Of a DNA stretch of 64,000 nucleotides, positions 1-9,850 are shown one piece after another. The translations under genes and the position numbers were made by a program. Each line of letters begins with the position of its first letter. Within the stretch, counting starts at the first letter, position 1. The notes beneath the pieces were generated by a model. That model saw only the letters and a list, made by a program, of their open reading frames with translations, ran no database searches and was not told where the DNA came from. This stretch comes from Thamnidium elegans (taxonomy: Eukaryota > Mucoromycota > Mucoromycetes > Mucorales > Mucoraceae): the NCBI GenBank assembly GCA_025201345.1, contig JAIXMG010000011.1, forward strand, positions 372,001-436,000, in the 5' to 3' direction.

Positions 1-309
1 AATGTACAATAATAAAGAAAGAGAAAAGAAAAAAAATAGATAGATGCTCTTTAAACTAAATTATATAATAATAATAAAAAAAAGAAAAGGAAAGAGAAGG
101 GGAGTACAAGCTCATCAAACAAAAGGAGTCTAATTTACAAGCAGTGGATGATATTTGCCTTTGTTTTAAAACGCCGTATCTCAGTTTTTTTGCTATTCTA
201 AAAAGGGGAGCTTGTTTGTTTTATGCACTGTTTTTCTTATTTATAAGAATCAAAAGAGAAAGAGAGGGGGACAGAGAAAATCAAGCTATTTATTAAGGAG
301 TACTTACTC

Positions 310-459
310 TTAAACGTATGCTTCACTTTTATTATTCTTGCTATGTTTCGTAGTTGCTACTACTACTAGTATAGCTACAGCTATATTGACAACCGCTGTC
401 ATAGCGCCAAGTCGATAGAAATTTGTGTGGTCTCTTTTTTTTCTACCGCTTGTTGTCAT
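310..459 (-). CDS. Small single-pass membrane protein, 49 aa (candidate)
   Basis: A 50-codon ORF on the minus strand with ATG at 459 and TAA at 310. It starts with a basic stretch (TSGRKKRDH) followed by one hydrophobic segment at about residues 17-37 (LGAMTAVVNIAVAILVVVAT) and ends in a Lys/Ser-rich tail. A basic N-terminus before one short helix suits a tail- or signal-anchored protein of mitochondria or ER, which is inference. I do not recognise the family. A perfect 5' splice consensus (GTAAGT) lies just after the stop, so a 3'UTR intron or an alternative C-terminus is possible. The ORF is short enough to arise by chance; the ordered basic/hydrophobic/polar layout is the main support. Confidence 0.4.
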   Translation of the reverse strand: MTTSGRKKRDHTNFYRLGAMTAVVNIAVAILVVVATTKHSKNNKSEAYV

Positions 460-834
460 AGTTTTAGTTAAAGTTTATATAAATGCATCGATCATGACGC
501 TATTACATCTCGGATTTCCATGGTGACGACTCCATGACAACGCTTTTAACATTCATTATTGTTTTACAACTGTTACCTTTTTTTTTTCTCTATAGGGTGG
601 TACTTTACTAAAAAAATTATTTACAACCACAATCTATTTTATCTTTTTTTTTTGGGGGAGAGAGATCTTCATGGTGATACCCTAATGACGAAAAAGTAAC
701 ATTTTATTATCCGCTTTTTTTTAAAAAAAAAAAACGTGTTACATCCATTATAAAAAAAAAAAAAAAATCCCCGCTATTTTATCAGTGTCCTTTTTTTTTT
801 TTCCGGGATTACCTTCTTCTTTCCACTATTAGTT
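460..834. other. Intergenic, probable shared promoter region
   Basis: Lies between two divergent small genes and holds long T and A runs (for example 720-732 and 751-767). Around 518-541 sit CCATGGTGAC and CCATGACAAC, resembling the cluster at 45620-45760. No ORF seen. Confidence 0.5.
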
Positions 835-1102
835 ATGTCGTATCCACCTCATCCGCCTCAACCATATTACGCGCCGCCACCTCCACAAGATTTACAACAA
901 GGTCATTACCAAGCACCACAAGGAGGCTATAATGCCCCTTCACAGCCGTATTATCAACCCCAGTAAAGTATTTTATATATGAATTGAGGGAAGGGGAGCA
1001 GTTCGATATTCTAACTTTTTAATTAGGCCACCACCACAAACAGTATTTGTACAGCAACAACCTCAACAAAAAGATGATACCGGTTGTTGTTGTGCTTGGT
1101 AA
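835..1102 (+). CDS. Pro/Gln/Tyr-rich small protein with Cys C-terminus (CYSTM-like), 67 aa
   Basis: Two exons (835-962, 1027-1102) joined by a 64-nt GT-AG intron in phase 2. The protein begins MSYPPHPPQPYYAPPPP, continues with Gln/Pro/Tyr-rich low complexity and ends KDDTGCCCAW. This layout is that of fungal CYSTM proteins (proline-rich N-terminus, acidic spacer, terminal Cys cluster), membrane-associated proteins linked to stress tolerance. Here the tail stops after three cysteines, so the usual hydrophobic Cys module is cut short; membrane attachment would more likely be by palmitoylation (inference). The reading frame across the junction and the coherent composition support the model. Exact family membership is uncertain. 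Confidence 0.7.
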
Positions 1103-1400
1103 GACAATATAAAAAAAAGCAACAAAAACTCGTATCTAACAGCTTCTTTAATAGTTTATCGAGTTTATTGTGTTGTTGTGTATTAGATGAACTTATAAAC
1201 TAGACTACACAATAAAATAAAATAGCTTTTTTTTAATACATAATTCGCGTACAAAAAAAAAAAAAAAAAAAAAAGGGCGTAATTTGACACGTGACACAAG
1301 AAGGGGAGATCAGTCCGTTATATTCTAAAAGTAAAACGCTTTTCGCTCTCCCTTCTTTTTTTTTTTTACTCATCTCTATTACTTATTTTTTTTTTTCACA

Positions 1401-2690
1401 ATGAGTATTTCAAAAGGCAAAATAATGAAGAGTTGGGTAGGTCTATGCCTCTCAATGATTTTGTTTTTATTATTTGTATCATACTCAACATTTCCATCTC
1501 CTTCAAAAGTATCGGTACGACCTGTAGTGAAACCGCAAAGACCAGCTTATAGTCGACTCTCACTCGATCACCAACAGCTCTTAAATGCCGCATTAGCACA
1601 TATACGCCTTGCTTACGTAGCAAATCGAACACCTCATTACTCTACACCACCATTATTAGTCTTATATACAGTACGCAAAGATAATCAACAAAAGCCATTA
1701 GACCAACGACTTTTAGATATTGTTAATGCTTACTTTTTTTCCATGCTACAGCCAGGTTCCGCGTTTGCATACGATATGTTATGGCCAGTAAAGATAGAAT
1801 GGTTCTTTACGTCATTGCCAAATTACATGAGTATGAATACAGACCAAGCAGCCTTTTATAAAGAAAGAACCGAACCACATCAATATAGGTTTGAATCAAC
1901 ACCAAATTATGATTTACTAGAAAAATCATTTACAGACCATTATAGTTCACAAGGTATAAAAATTGTCAGTACTACAAATTGGTCTGATACAGCATGGATG
2001 GTTATGCGAGAAAACCCTTCCATGAGATACGCACGCGATCGATACAGATTAAACCATTTACCACAAAAATCAGATTGGTTTTGGATCGCAAGTCAGTTAT
2101 TATTCTCAAGGCCTGAAGGTGGTTGGTTCTCGCAACAGTTGGAAGGTTATCGAGATATTATGGGTGGTAGATTAGAACTATCTGAAAGTTTATCTTTATG
2201 GGACCCACAATCGAAGAGGGTTACACCAGAATTAGCGTCAAAGCACTGGTTACGTATTGGAATTCGTGTCACGTCAATACAGGAACAAGAATTGGAGTGT
2301 TTAGTAGATCATGTAGTAAATATTTGTCAACAAAGTCAGGCGAGTTGTCATGTATTTATATCGGCCTCTAATAGGTTACTCTTAAAATCAATCAGGAACA
2401 AACTAAATATTCATCAAATCGCTGTACATGCTGTTGCAGAAGGGTTTGGGTTTGCCGATTTAAATGACCTACCTGAGAATAATCTGGATCATAGTATTTT
2501 TGATACCGATGAAAATAGACTAAAAAGAGATTATGCGCGTACCTTTATGGATTGGATCATTTTATCAAGGATGGATTATTTAGTTGGACAACATGATGAT
2601 GGATTTTTAAAAACGGCTGCTTGGGCTGCTCAAGTAGAAACAGATATATATGTTGGAGAGTGTCGTATTATACCAATGACTGACTGGTAA
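1401..2690 (+). CDS. Type II membrane glycosyltransferase, fucosyltransferase-like, 429 aa
   Basis: Single-exon gene. A short cytoplasmic tail (MSISKGKIMKS) is followed by one transmembrane segment at about residues 12-28 (GLCLSMILFLLFVSY), a Pro/Ser stem and a lumenal domain, the layout of Golgi glycosyltransferases. The C-terminal half has HWLRIGIRVTS, then FISASNRLLLKSIRNKL, then ARTFMDWIILSRMDYLVGQ and DGFLKTAAWAA. The order (substrate-loop-like IGxR, nucleotide-sugar half, then a Ser/Gly-rich 'D..lLs..d.lvg' segment) resembles the GT23/NodZ and O-fucosyltransferase folds, but I do not see the usual HxRxxD signature, so fucose as donor is inference. A second Met at codon 9 (1425) could be an alternative start. 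It converges with the DUF1752 gene, with 200 bp between stops. Confidence 0.75.
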   Translation: MSISKGKIMKSWVGLCLSMILFLLFVSYSTFPSPSKVSVRPVVKPQRPAYSRLSLDHQQLLNAALAHIRLAYVANRTPHYSTPPLLVLYTVRKDNQQKPLDQRLLDIVNAYFFSMLQPGSAFAYDMLWPVKIEWFFTSLPNYMSMNTDQAAFYKERTEPHQYRFESTPNYDLLEKSFTDHYSSQGIKIVSTTNWSDTAWMVMRENPSMRYARDRYRLNHLPQKSDWFWIASQLLFSRPEGGWFSQQLEGYRDIMGGRLELSESLSLWDPQSKRVTPELASKHWLRIGIRVTSIQEQELECLVDHVVNICQQSQASCHVFISASNRLLLKSIRNKLNIHQIAVHAVAEGFGFADLNDLPENNLDHSIFDTDENRLKRDYARTFMDWIILSRMDYLVGQHDDGFLKTAAWAAQVETDIYVGECRIIPMTDW

Positions 2691-2890
2691 ATAGTAGTAA
2701 TAATAATAATATAAAATATAGTTGTTTTTATTTTTTTTTAGTGTATAAATTTGTAAGTTGTTGTATGTATGTGTGTGTGTGTTTAAATAAGTGTTTGAGA
2801 GGGGATATAAAAAAGGAGATGCAATGCAAAAAAGAAAAAAAAAAAAAGAGAGAAATAAAAATACAAGGTCACAAGACTATTTTTTTTTTT

Positions 2891-3631
2891 TTAAGCGGCA
2901 GTAGTTGTAGCTTTCAAGAAAAATTGATCGAGACGGCTGTATCGAGACTGACATCGGCGAAGACCGGAATTATTTTCTTCTTTTACGGTATCGGTACTTT
3001 GAAGCATATCAGATAAAAGAGAGACAGGCTTAGATAACGCAGAGGTGTTTGTTACGGATAAACCATTTATCATATTCTTTTTTGTAAATGTCAAAGAATC
3101 CTCATCATCATCTTCTTCTTCTTCAGACCAAGAGTCTTCAGATGAAGAATCTTCAATATCTAAAGGATCATCTAATTCGAAACTAGGTGTAGGAATATAA
3201 AACTTTTGTGTAATATTTAGGCTAGTATGACTTTGCAAGACATTCTTTTGGTGAGACCATTGAGATAGGTCAGGTAATGAGCGTGTTCGAGTCAATTGTT
3301 TCTTTTCTGTAGTAAATTCGATATCCTCCGATGTCTTTGGTTCTACCTTCTTTTGTAATACAGATTGTCTATACCATAAACGCCATGAAAGGTTTTCTAA
3401 TCGAAATCCATCCCGAATATTTTTTTTACATTTTGTAAACACTAATATATATAAAATTAAGTAACAGTTTTTTTTTAAAAAAAAAAAAAGAATTATTCTG
3501 TATATTTTACCACCCCATAAACATGATAATTGGTCCAAGTTGTTCCAAGGTAAAGTATTATATTGTGAGTGTTCAGATAAAGTGGATTTAATCAACATTG
3601 GTAAATGAATATCACTTAATAATAAACTCAT
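2891..3631 (-). CDS. DUF1752 / GATA_AreA-motif regulatory protein, 223 aa
   Basis: Two exons (3631-3511, 3441-2891) with a 69-nt intron in phase 1 (3442-3510). Joining the exons gives LDQLSCLWGVFTKCKKNIRDG... and then RLENLSWRLWYRQ, the hallmark of PF08550, a motif in the N-terminus of the nitrogen regulator AreA and in several fungal regulators that bind Glc7-type phosphatase or TOR-linked partners. After it come a Ser/Arg stretch (TRTRSLPDLSQW), an acidic run of Asp/Glu/Ser (SSSEDSWSEEEEDDDEDS) and a basic C-terminus. No GATA finger is present. Likely a nuclear or cytoplasmic adaptor in nutrient signalling (inference). Upstream is a (GT)n tract at about 3646-3661. The in-frame Met at the start of MSLLLSDIHLP is the best start; longer N-terminal readings would run through the GT tract. 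Confidence 0.85.
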   Translation of the reverse strand: MSLLLSDIHLPMLIKSTLSEHSQYNTLPWNNLDQLSCLWGGKIYRIILFFFLKKNCYLILYILVFTKCKKNIRDGFRLENLSWRLWYRQSVLQKKVEPKTSEDIEFTTEKKQLTRTRSLPDLSQWSHQKNVLQSHTSLNITQKFYIPTPSFELDDPLDIEDSSSEDSWSEEEEDDDEDSLTFTKKNMINGLSVTNTSALSKPVSLLSDMLQSTDTVKEENNSGLRRCQSRYSRLDQFFLKATTTAA

Positions 3632-4455
3632 ACTGTTTAATATAAGGTGTGTGTGTGTGTGTTTAAATAAAAGAAAAAAAAGAAGGAAGAAAAAAAAAAT
3701 ATTATTTAAATATGTATTTTCCCCACATCTTTTTTCGTATAAAGCCACAACATATAAACCAAAAAGGGTCACCATTTCACAAAACTCCGCGCCCCATTTC
3801 TTGTTGTTATCCCCCATTTATTATTCTATGTTTGGTCAAAGTATATTTAATCTTATTGTCTATCACATCTTGTATACAAATAATATTTATTTTATCGTGT
3901 GAATAACAACACCCTGTTTACATTATAATAACTTTCTTTTTTTCTGTTTTATCCCCCAGGGACCAAACAGTATATAATATATACATACTTTCATCACACA
4001 CCATTCAATTATATACCGTATGATTTCATGCATATTACGGGTCTCTTTATATTTCAAGTCTTCACGATGACTGAACCCTTTTATTTTTTACTTTGTTTGC
4101 TCAGAAGATACCAAAAAGGCTGCATACAAAGTGTTACAATATTCAATCATTCAAGATTGGGGCGATTTCTTTAGTCATGTTATTTTTTATAGTATCGACC
4201 GAAACCTATGCCTTTCGGTGACCCTTTCGGTGCCAATCCGATAGTATTTTCTTACCAAATTTTAAAAAGGTATATATATATGTTCACCCTTCTTTCCTTC
4301 GAAACCGGCCAATAAAATCCTATTTTAGAACTGTACCCCCCCCCCCTGCCCCCAACCCTTTTTTGCATATTTTAACTTTTTCAATTTCTTGCATATTGCC
4401 TAGATGACTTTTTTTCTACCTTTATTCTAGTTTTTAAAAAACAAGGCGTTATTTT
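3632..4455. other. Intergenic, AT-rich, no gene seen
   Basis: Contains a (GT)n tract, homopolymer runs including a C run at 4337-4346, and a duplicated TTTCGGTG (about 4213 and 4226). Nothing coding is convincing. Confidence 0.5.
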
Positions 4456-5070
4456 TTAAATTATCTTTGTGTTTTCTATCAAATGTTTTGATCTATTACT
4501 CTTGTATAATCCCGAAAGCCTAGTTTACCTTTTATATCTCAGAACGTACCTCATACTCGGTTCTGGAAAAAAGGAGACACATACTGGTATAATCTTCAGT
4601 TTAGCAAAGGTGATAGCCACACTGTTTAACAAACATATTTGCTATTCATACATCAGATTAGCCATTATTATTGCTGAAATAAAATCGTCACTTTGAACAC
4701 AAGATTACCTCCAGATTAAATGCTCTCGTTGATCTAGACACTCACATATGCCCGAGAAAAGATTACGGTCGCCTTTTTCTTGATTAAATCTAGCTTTATC
4801 AACAATAACAAACGCACAAAAAAAAAAAAAAAAAAAAAGATAGATAAACTCTTTCTAACCTAAGCGTACAATTTAAAAATACGATAAGCTCCTATTATTC
4901 AGAATGGTGTATCACGTAAAAATTACGTGAATATTGGAGGTTTTTTTTTTTTTTTACTTCTTTGCCGACAACAATTCTCATCAAACAATAAGATAATATG
5001 CCGTAATTTACACGCTTACCCATGAAAGGATCCCGAGTTGAATTTAATTTTGGGAAGTATAAGCCCAACA
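4456..5070 (-). CDS. Candidate spliced gene (or recent relic), family unknown, 5' end unresolved
   Basis: Minus-strand exon-like blocks can be chained with consistent phase: lower end 4958 of an upstream exon, then 4891-4860, 4789-4709, 4621-4550 and 4492-4456 (stop). Donors are GTAAAA, GTTAGA, GTAATC and GTACGT; acceptors are AATAG, GCTAG, AACAG and AATAG. Exon lengths of 32, 81, 72 and 37 nt fit phases 0, 2, 2, 2 without an internal stop. The middle reads RFNQEKGDRNLFSGIC, ECLDQREHLIWS and VAITFAKLKIIPVCVSFF, a composition more protein-like than the surrounding AT-rich DNA. The T21 tract at 4818-4838 (sense strand) falls in an intron close to its 3' splice site. I could not find a start codon and recognise no domain; the chain was found by searching, so chance assembly is possible. 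Confidence 0.35.
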
Positions 5071-5602
5071 ATATTATAAAAAGTACACAGAAAAAAAAAG
5101 TCTCATTCATGCGTATACAATTGTTTAATCATTTTCTTACAAAAACCTGAATTCATATGTACATTTTGAAGCTATATTCCCATAGATAGTATAGTGCTGA
5201 TAACAGGTTTTTTTTTTCTTATTTATGTATATGCCATATTGTCTCTTGTGAAAAGAAAAATAGATGCGCTCATTAGCCTAAAAATAAATATATTAATTCA
5301 ACCAATTTATCTCCAAGGTTATTAAAAAACCAAAGACTATTATTTAGCAATGCCTCTACATATACGAATTCAAGTGAAAGTCGAATATTCAAAAATATCA
5401 AATATCCATAAATGAGAGTTCTTTTTTGTCTTGTAAAGTATAAAAACCCCAATTATTACCTTAATTGAACTAATAATACTAGCTTTATTCAATATAAAAA
5501 AGGAGGAGGAGAAACAGTTGTGATTCTCGCCATATTCATGTATATTTCACTATTGTACACATACATCATACTTTAAACCCAATTTTTTCTTTATTAAAAC
5601 GA

Positions 5603-7129
5603 CTACGTTTCTCTCTTTGAACTTTCCATTTTAGCTTCATCAAGCATAAATTTAAACTCATTTGCGAACCGTGCACATATATTATCTGCCAACCTAGGGT
5701 ATTTTCGATGAACATCTGCAATGGCACCAATACTTACGTTACCGTCATAAGAAACAAGTGCGATACCAATCGAGCCTTTACCAGATTGAGGCGGAAAAGC
5801 TCTATATTCTAAAATTTGTTGTCCTGCAAAAGAAATTGGCTTTGTAGGTCCTGGAATATTTGTAAATACCCCGTGAGATATATTGCAGATATGATCATAG
5901 ACACAAAGCGGAGGAGAAAGGGCCGGTACCTTTCCCCATACTAATTGAACCAAATCGTATAAAAATCGTACCATAAAAGATGTCTTGACTGCCATCATCT
6001 CTGTTTGAACTTGATCAATAAGATCTTTTGTATTCAAATCCTTCATAGAAAAAAACCCCCAGCTACCACTGACAACATTATGACAACTAGTTGTACACAT
6101 ATATAAAATTAGGCAAATTCAATTTTTTTTTTTGTTTGTTTATATTTTACCTCCAGTCGTTTGGTTTACGTAATGAAACAGGGATGATGAAGCTTACATA
6201 ATTATCATGCCTGTCTCCGACGCTTTCTAAATAATTTTTGACAGATCTTGTCACCACTGCCAACATGACATCATTCAAAGTACCTCCAAATACTTTACGT
6301 ACCGTATTAATATCCTGTAACCGAATATCATCCGACCATGCCATTTCTTTTTCATGCGATTGCAATTCATTATATATAAAATCCTTTCTACACATAGGGA
6401 GTATACATAATATCATCGAATAAAAATCATGATACAACGTGATCCATAATAGATGAGCTTGAGATACGAAATACCATACCCATAAAATTAACGCGGTGAT
6501 ATAATTAGGAAACATGCCCCATATTTGTTTAGGTAGACCGATCGTATTTCGCTTGTGCTTATTGTGATGAGGAGGTCCTTGTTGCTCTAGCTTTTTTAAA
6601 GATGCGTCTAGAGAAGTTGTACTTAATAAACTTCGAATAAAGCCTTGTCCATCTGATAACGCATGATGAGCTTTCCAGAATAAAGCACATTGATCTCCTT
6701 CTAATCCTGATATCGCATGGAGTTCCCATAGTGGTTTAGTATAGTCAAACGGTGAAACAACCTATTTTTTTTTTTAACACATACATTTTTTAAAAAATGC
6801 TTTTTTTTTTTTACTTGTTTACTACAGTAATCTTGAAGCGCGAATTTAGTCGGTTCACATAATGTATGTAGTACAACATTTTGATCGGGACACCAACCTA
6901 CTGGCACAGTCCAACGTGCTGCTTTAAAAAATGATCCACGTCGAGGCACTCTAGAAAATCGAGGATAGCTTTGACATAACCTATCCAGGATTGGGTACAC
7001 TTGTTTTGCATCTAATCGATGTTGAAATGTCCATAATGATGTCACCGTCATTAAGCGACGAGGATGCTCACATTTCATAAAAAGTGTATCGATGCCGTCC
7101 AAGTATTGATCACTGGTATTTAATTTCAT
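5603..7129 (-). CDS. Wax ester synthase/diacylglycerol acyltransferase (WS/DGAT) family, 469 aa
   Basis: Three exons (7129-6815, 6761-6151, 6086-5603) with introns of 53 and 64 nt in phases 0 and 2. The second exon carries the acyltransferase motif KAHHALSDGQG (HHxxxDG, His at about residue 136), the catalytic site of WS/DGAT and related CoA-dependent acyltransferases. Other family features are the N-ter LDGIDTLFMKCE, VFGGTLNDVMLAVV and, near the C-terminus, FTNIPGPTKPISFAGQ, the typical N-x-P-G-P element. A hydrophobic stretch at about residues 190-215 (YITALILWVWYFVSQ) suggests membrane association. Family role: acyl-CoA-dependent esterification of diacylglycerol or long-chain alcohols into storage lipid. 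Length is normal. Substrate cannot be read from sequence. Confidence 0.92.
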
Positions 7130-7479
7130 TTTTTAATAATACAAACAAAAGAGAAAGCAAAAAAAAAAGAGTTTTTTTTTCTCACGCATTTTGTTCTTTT
7201 TTTGTTTTGTTTCATATTTTTACATGTTGGCTTAAAAAAAACCAAGGATAAAAAGCACGTGAGAATTTCTTTTTTTGTAAGTCTACATGTCTATGGGCAT
7301 AATTCATTTCTTTTTTTGCATATAAAAACATGACGCAAAATTATTTTACATTCTATTGTACTTTCGTTGGCATCTGCCCCCCCCCCCTCCTTTTTTTTTG
7401 GATGTATATATTAAAGGTAATCTAAACAAAACAAAAAAACTCTTCAAAATTTTTGTCAAATTTCCTTTTATAAACTTAC
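7130..7479. other. Intergenic, homopolymer-rich
   Basis: Upstream flank of the WS/DGAT gene with T/A runs and a C9 run at 7378-7387. No coding signal except the adjacent exon-like block at 7480-7730. Confidence 0.45.
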
Positions 7480-7730
7480 CTTGGAACCATGATCACGAAA
7501 AAACATTAATTGCACACGCTCGTCTTTCAGAATAGAAGGATCAAATATATAAACAATCTTTTTAATAAAAATAATAAAATAGATGGATCAATTTTCTTTA
7601 TTTTGAGTACAGTAAGTTTATCACCCGGGTAACACTGAAACAAAAAAGAAACTGATTTACGGGGATCTATTCTGTCAGGGCTTTGATTCTTTGGGAGTAC
7701 ACAATTCCTAAATAACGCCAAGGATTGCAT
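7480..7730 (-). pseudogene. Exon-like relic of an unidentified gene
   Basis: On the minus strand an ATG-led ORF (MQSLALFRNCVLPKNQ...KSVSFLFQCYPGD) ends near 7527. Overlapping it in another frame is a block reading DPSILKDERVQLMFFRDHG and SK that runs into a perfect donor (AAG|GTAAGT, donor G at 7479). The two blocks look like neighbouring exons of one protein, but I find no clear splice pair between them. Downstream of the donor, the sequence continues into a G-run and stop codons. Read as the surviving 5' part of a decayed or truncated gene. Family not recognised. Confidence 0.3.
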
Positions 7731-8229
7731 GAGTCATGAATATATTATATCACGTCTAGATGCATATGACGTGTGTTCGTTCCATCTCGGAGAAAGACCA
7801 AAAAAAAAAAAAAAAAAAAAAAAAAAGTGGCAATTTGAAACTAGTATTATAATCGATGAGCATACTTAATCGTACTCGATTATAATCCCTTTTCCTCACG
7901 TGTACGAAAAGGTAAACAAAACGCGTTCTTAATTAATATTTATAAAAATAGAGTAGGATGCAATTATTTAAAAATTTTTATTGGTTATATACGAAATGAA
8001 GGCATTGAGAAAAAAAAAATGAATGATGAAAATGAATGAAAGAAATAATAATAATAATAACAAAAAAAAGGATATATGGACATGAATAGTAAATATGAAA
8101 AAAGAAGAAATAAAAAAAAAAGACGAAAAAGGTAATTTAGAACATTACTATTTTCAGTAAAAAAAAAAAAAAAAAAAAAAGCGACGCCAACTACTTTTTG
8201 TCGTTGTTGTTGCTGTTGCATAAATAACT
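7731..8229. other. Intergenic, long A/T tracts
   Basis: Contains A26 at 7801-7826 and a long A tract at about 8161-8180 plus other A/T runs. It is the 3' flank of the C2H2 gene; no separate gene seen. Confidence 0.45.
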
Positions 8230-9075
8230 TCATCTGTTATTTCTGATACGATTTTTAGAATTACATTTCTTTTGATGGCGTATTAATGAATCGTGTCTTT
8301 TAAATGTTTTTGGACAATGGGAACAGAGTTCATTTCGGATATCAAAGTGACTTAAAAGATGTCTTTTAACATCTTGTTCACGAGAATAAGTACCATCGCA
8401 TAAAGGGCACGGATGACTACCATCATTTCGGTTATCAGAGTGACTTAAGATATGTCTTATAGTATCCCTTAAACAAAAAAATATACGATCACATAGAGGA
8501 CATGTATGACCACCCCCATTGCTTCTTACCGGATTACTTCTTCTTGGCAGAGTGGCACCATTAAATTCGCGTGTACGACGAGCAGCAACAGGAGGAGAGG
8601 GAGAAGGAGGAGGAGGAGTAGAAGGAGGAAGAGAGTAATATTCACTATTAGGAGTAGACTGACAAGATTGATGAAAAGAAAAACTTGGAGATGAAGAGAG
8701 TGAACTATTAGAAGACTCCCCTGAAGATCCTTGAAGATACGGATCATTATAAACATCCATATAAGATACTTGATTATGCTGCGGCGGAAATATAACATTA
8801 TGGCTAAACAAGTCATAAGTAAATGAATCATCTTGCAGGGCAATGGGATCACCTTGGACAAAAATAGGCTCATCTTCTGTACCAGTGGGTCCGTTTTCTG
8901 TGCCATAGGGTCCACATTCTGTAACAGTGGGTTCACTTTCTGTAGCAGCTACTGGTCGTATTTCGTCGCTAATGAAGTATTCAAGCAATTCATCAAGATT
9001 ATCGAAATGTGTCAAAGAAGTATGATCCCTATCATGCTCTGCAGGATCATTAGAATTAGGCAATTGATTTGGCAT
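8230..9075 (-). CDS. Three-finger C2H2 zinc-finger protein, 281 aa
   Basis: Single exon. The N-terminal 180 residues are disordered: an acidic segment (DNLDELLEYFISDE), a 7-residue repeat block (about residues 45-86), a Ser-rich stretch and a proline tract (PPSTPPPPSPSPP). The C-terminus holds three C2H2 fingers: CPLCDRIFFCLRDTIRHILSH, then CPLCDGTYSREQDVKRHLLSH, then a last finger CSHCPKTFKRHDSLIRHQKKC whose final ligand is Cys, so it is C2HC-like. Linkers (SDNRNDGSHP) are not TGEKP. A sequence-specific nuclear factor is likely; the acidic N-terminus could be an activation domain (inference). Target genes unknown. Confidence 0.85.
   Translation of the reverse strand: MPNQLPNSNDPAEHDRDHTSLTHFDNLDELLEYFISDEIRPVAATESEPTVTECGPYGTENGPTGTEDEPIFVQGDPIALQDDSFTYDLFSHNVIFPPQHNQVSYMDVYNDPYLQGSSGESSNSSLSSSPSFSFHQSCQSTPNSEYYSLPPSTPPPPSPSPPVAARRTREFNGATLPRRSNPVRSNGGGHTCPLCDRIFFCLRDTIRHILSHSDNRNDGSHPCPLCDGTYSREQDVKRHLLSHFDIRNELCSHCPKTFKRHDSLIRHQKKCNSKNRIRNNR
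8818..8943 (-). repeat. Six 21-bp (7-residue) tandem units inside the C2H2 gene
   Basis: In coding order the units are TESEPTV, TECGPYG, TENGPTG, TEDEPIF, VQGDPIA and LQDDSFT. Proline at position 5 is kept in the first five; divergence rises toward the C-terminal side. The repeat is in frame and lies in the disordered region. Confidence 0.7.
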
Positions 9076-9291
9076 TGTATACTGTTATATATAAAATAAG
9101 AAAAAAAAATGTTTACAAAAAGTTAAAAAAAAAAAAGAAAAGAAGAAAAAAAAAAAAAAAAATTCTTTTTATACCTTTTCGTGCTACAACCTTATACTGT
9201 TTTTTACCTTATTTTTTTGTTACTGACGATCTCTTTACTTCCATAAATGAATGACAACGTAAATAATTTATCGATATATCCATTCATACAC

Positions 9292-9330
<39 letters not shown>

Positions 9331-9532
9331 TGCTTTCTAATCGTATATTCTATTAAAATAATAATCTATTTTTTTTTTTTTTTTTTTTTTTTTTTTGTTT
9401 TTTGCCATACATATATAGCCGTTAGAGCCACATCGAAAAAGGTAATTACATAATGGGTATCCACGGAGACATAAATAAAGCGTGACGGCTATAGGTTATT
9501 ATAAGAAAAAAGAACGAATAATACATTAATAA
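9076..9532. other. Intergenic with (TA)n and a long T tract
   Basis: Includes an (AT)n tract at about 9298-9326 and a T run of about 28 at 9369-9396. No coding signal. Confidence 0.5.
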
Positions 9533-9850
9533 AGAGGTTATCCAAAAAAAAAAGGGAATCCCGAAAATTTATTTAAAATTAAATGTATATTCTCTCGAAA
9601 TATAATAAAGCACTTTGGCCACAGTCCTTATATTGATGTTGTTACTTTATTAATCTGGCCGGTCTTTTCCTATTGGTTAGCACCTGTTGTTGAAAAAGGC
9701 TTCCAGAATTCACACACACCCACTTCTTTGGTGTTACCTGAACATTGCAACTTATCCGAAATGCATATCTATTATGCAAATCTTGGATTTAAGGAGCAGA
9801 ATATTTCTCTTGACAATACACATCTTTCATATGCAATGATACGTCTTTAA
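9533..9850 (+). pseudogene. Start-less ORF, possible GNAT acetyltransferase relic
   Basis: An open frame of 105 codons ends at TAA 9848 and begins just after a stop at 9530, with no early ATG. The translation is protein-like: HFGHSPYIDVVTLLIWPVF, then SHTPTSLVLPEHCNLSE and a C-terminus MHIYYANLGFKEQN...LSYAMIRL. The last part resembles the end of GNAT N-acetyltransferases (Y-x-x-L-G-F, then L-x-Y-x-M). An exon of a spliced gene is an alternative, but no convincing upstream exon or promoter was found, and the following 500 bp holds only short coding-like scraps, so a relic is preferred. Family assignment is weak. Confidence 0.35.

Noticed and set aside
2741..3016. 91-codon plus-strand ORF over the DUF1752 gene end
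   Set aside because: Antisense to a supported gene, composed largely of A-tract Lys and Phe codons.
4469..4696. 75-codon plus-strand ORF
   Set aside because: Begins at GTG, lies opposite the phased exon chain on the minus strand and has AT-driven composition.
8526..8936. 136-codon minus-strand ORF
   Set aside because: Other frame of the C2H2 gene; long Leu run comes from the proline and serine codons read out of frame.
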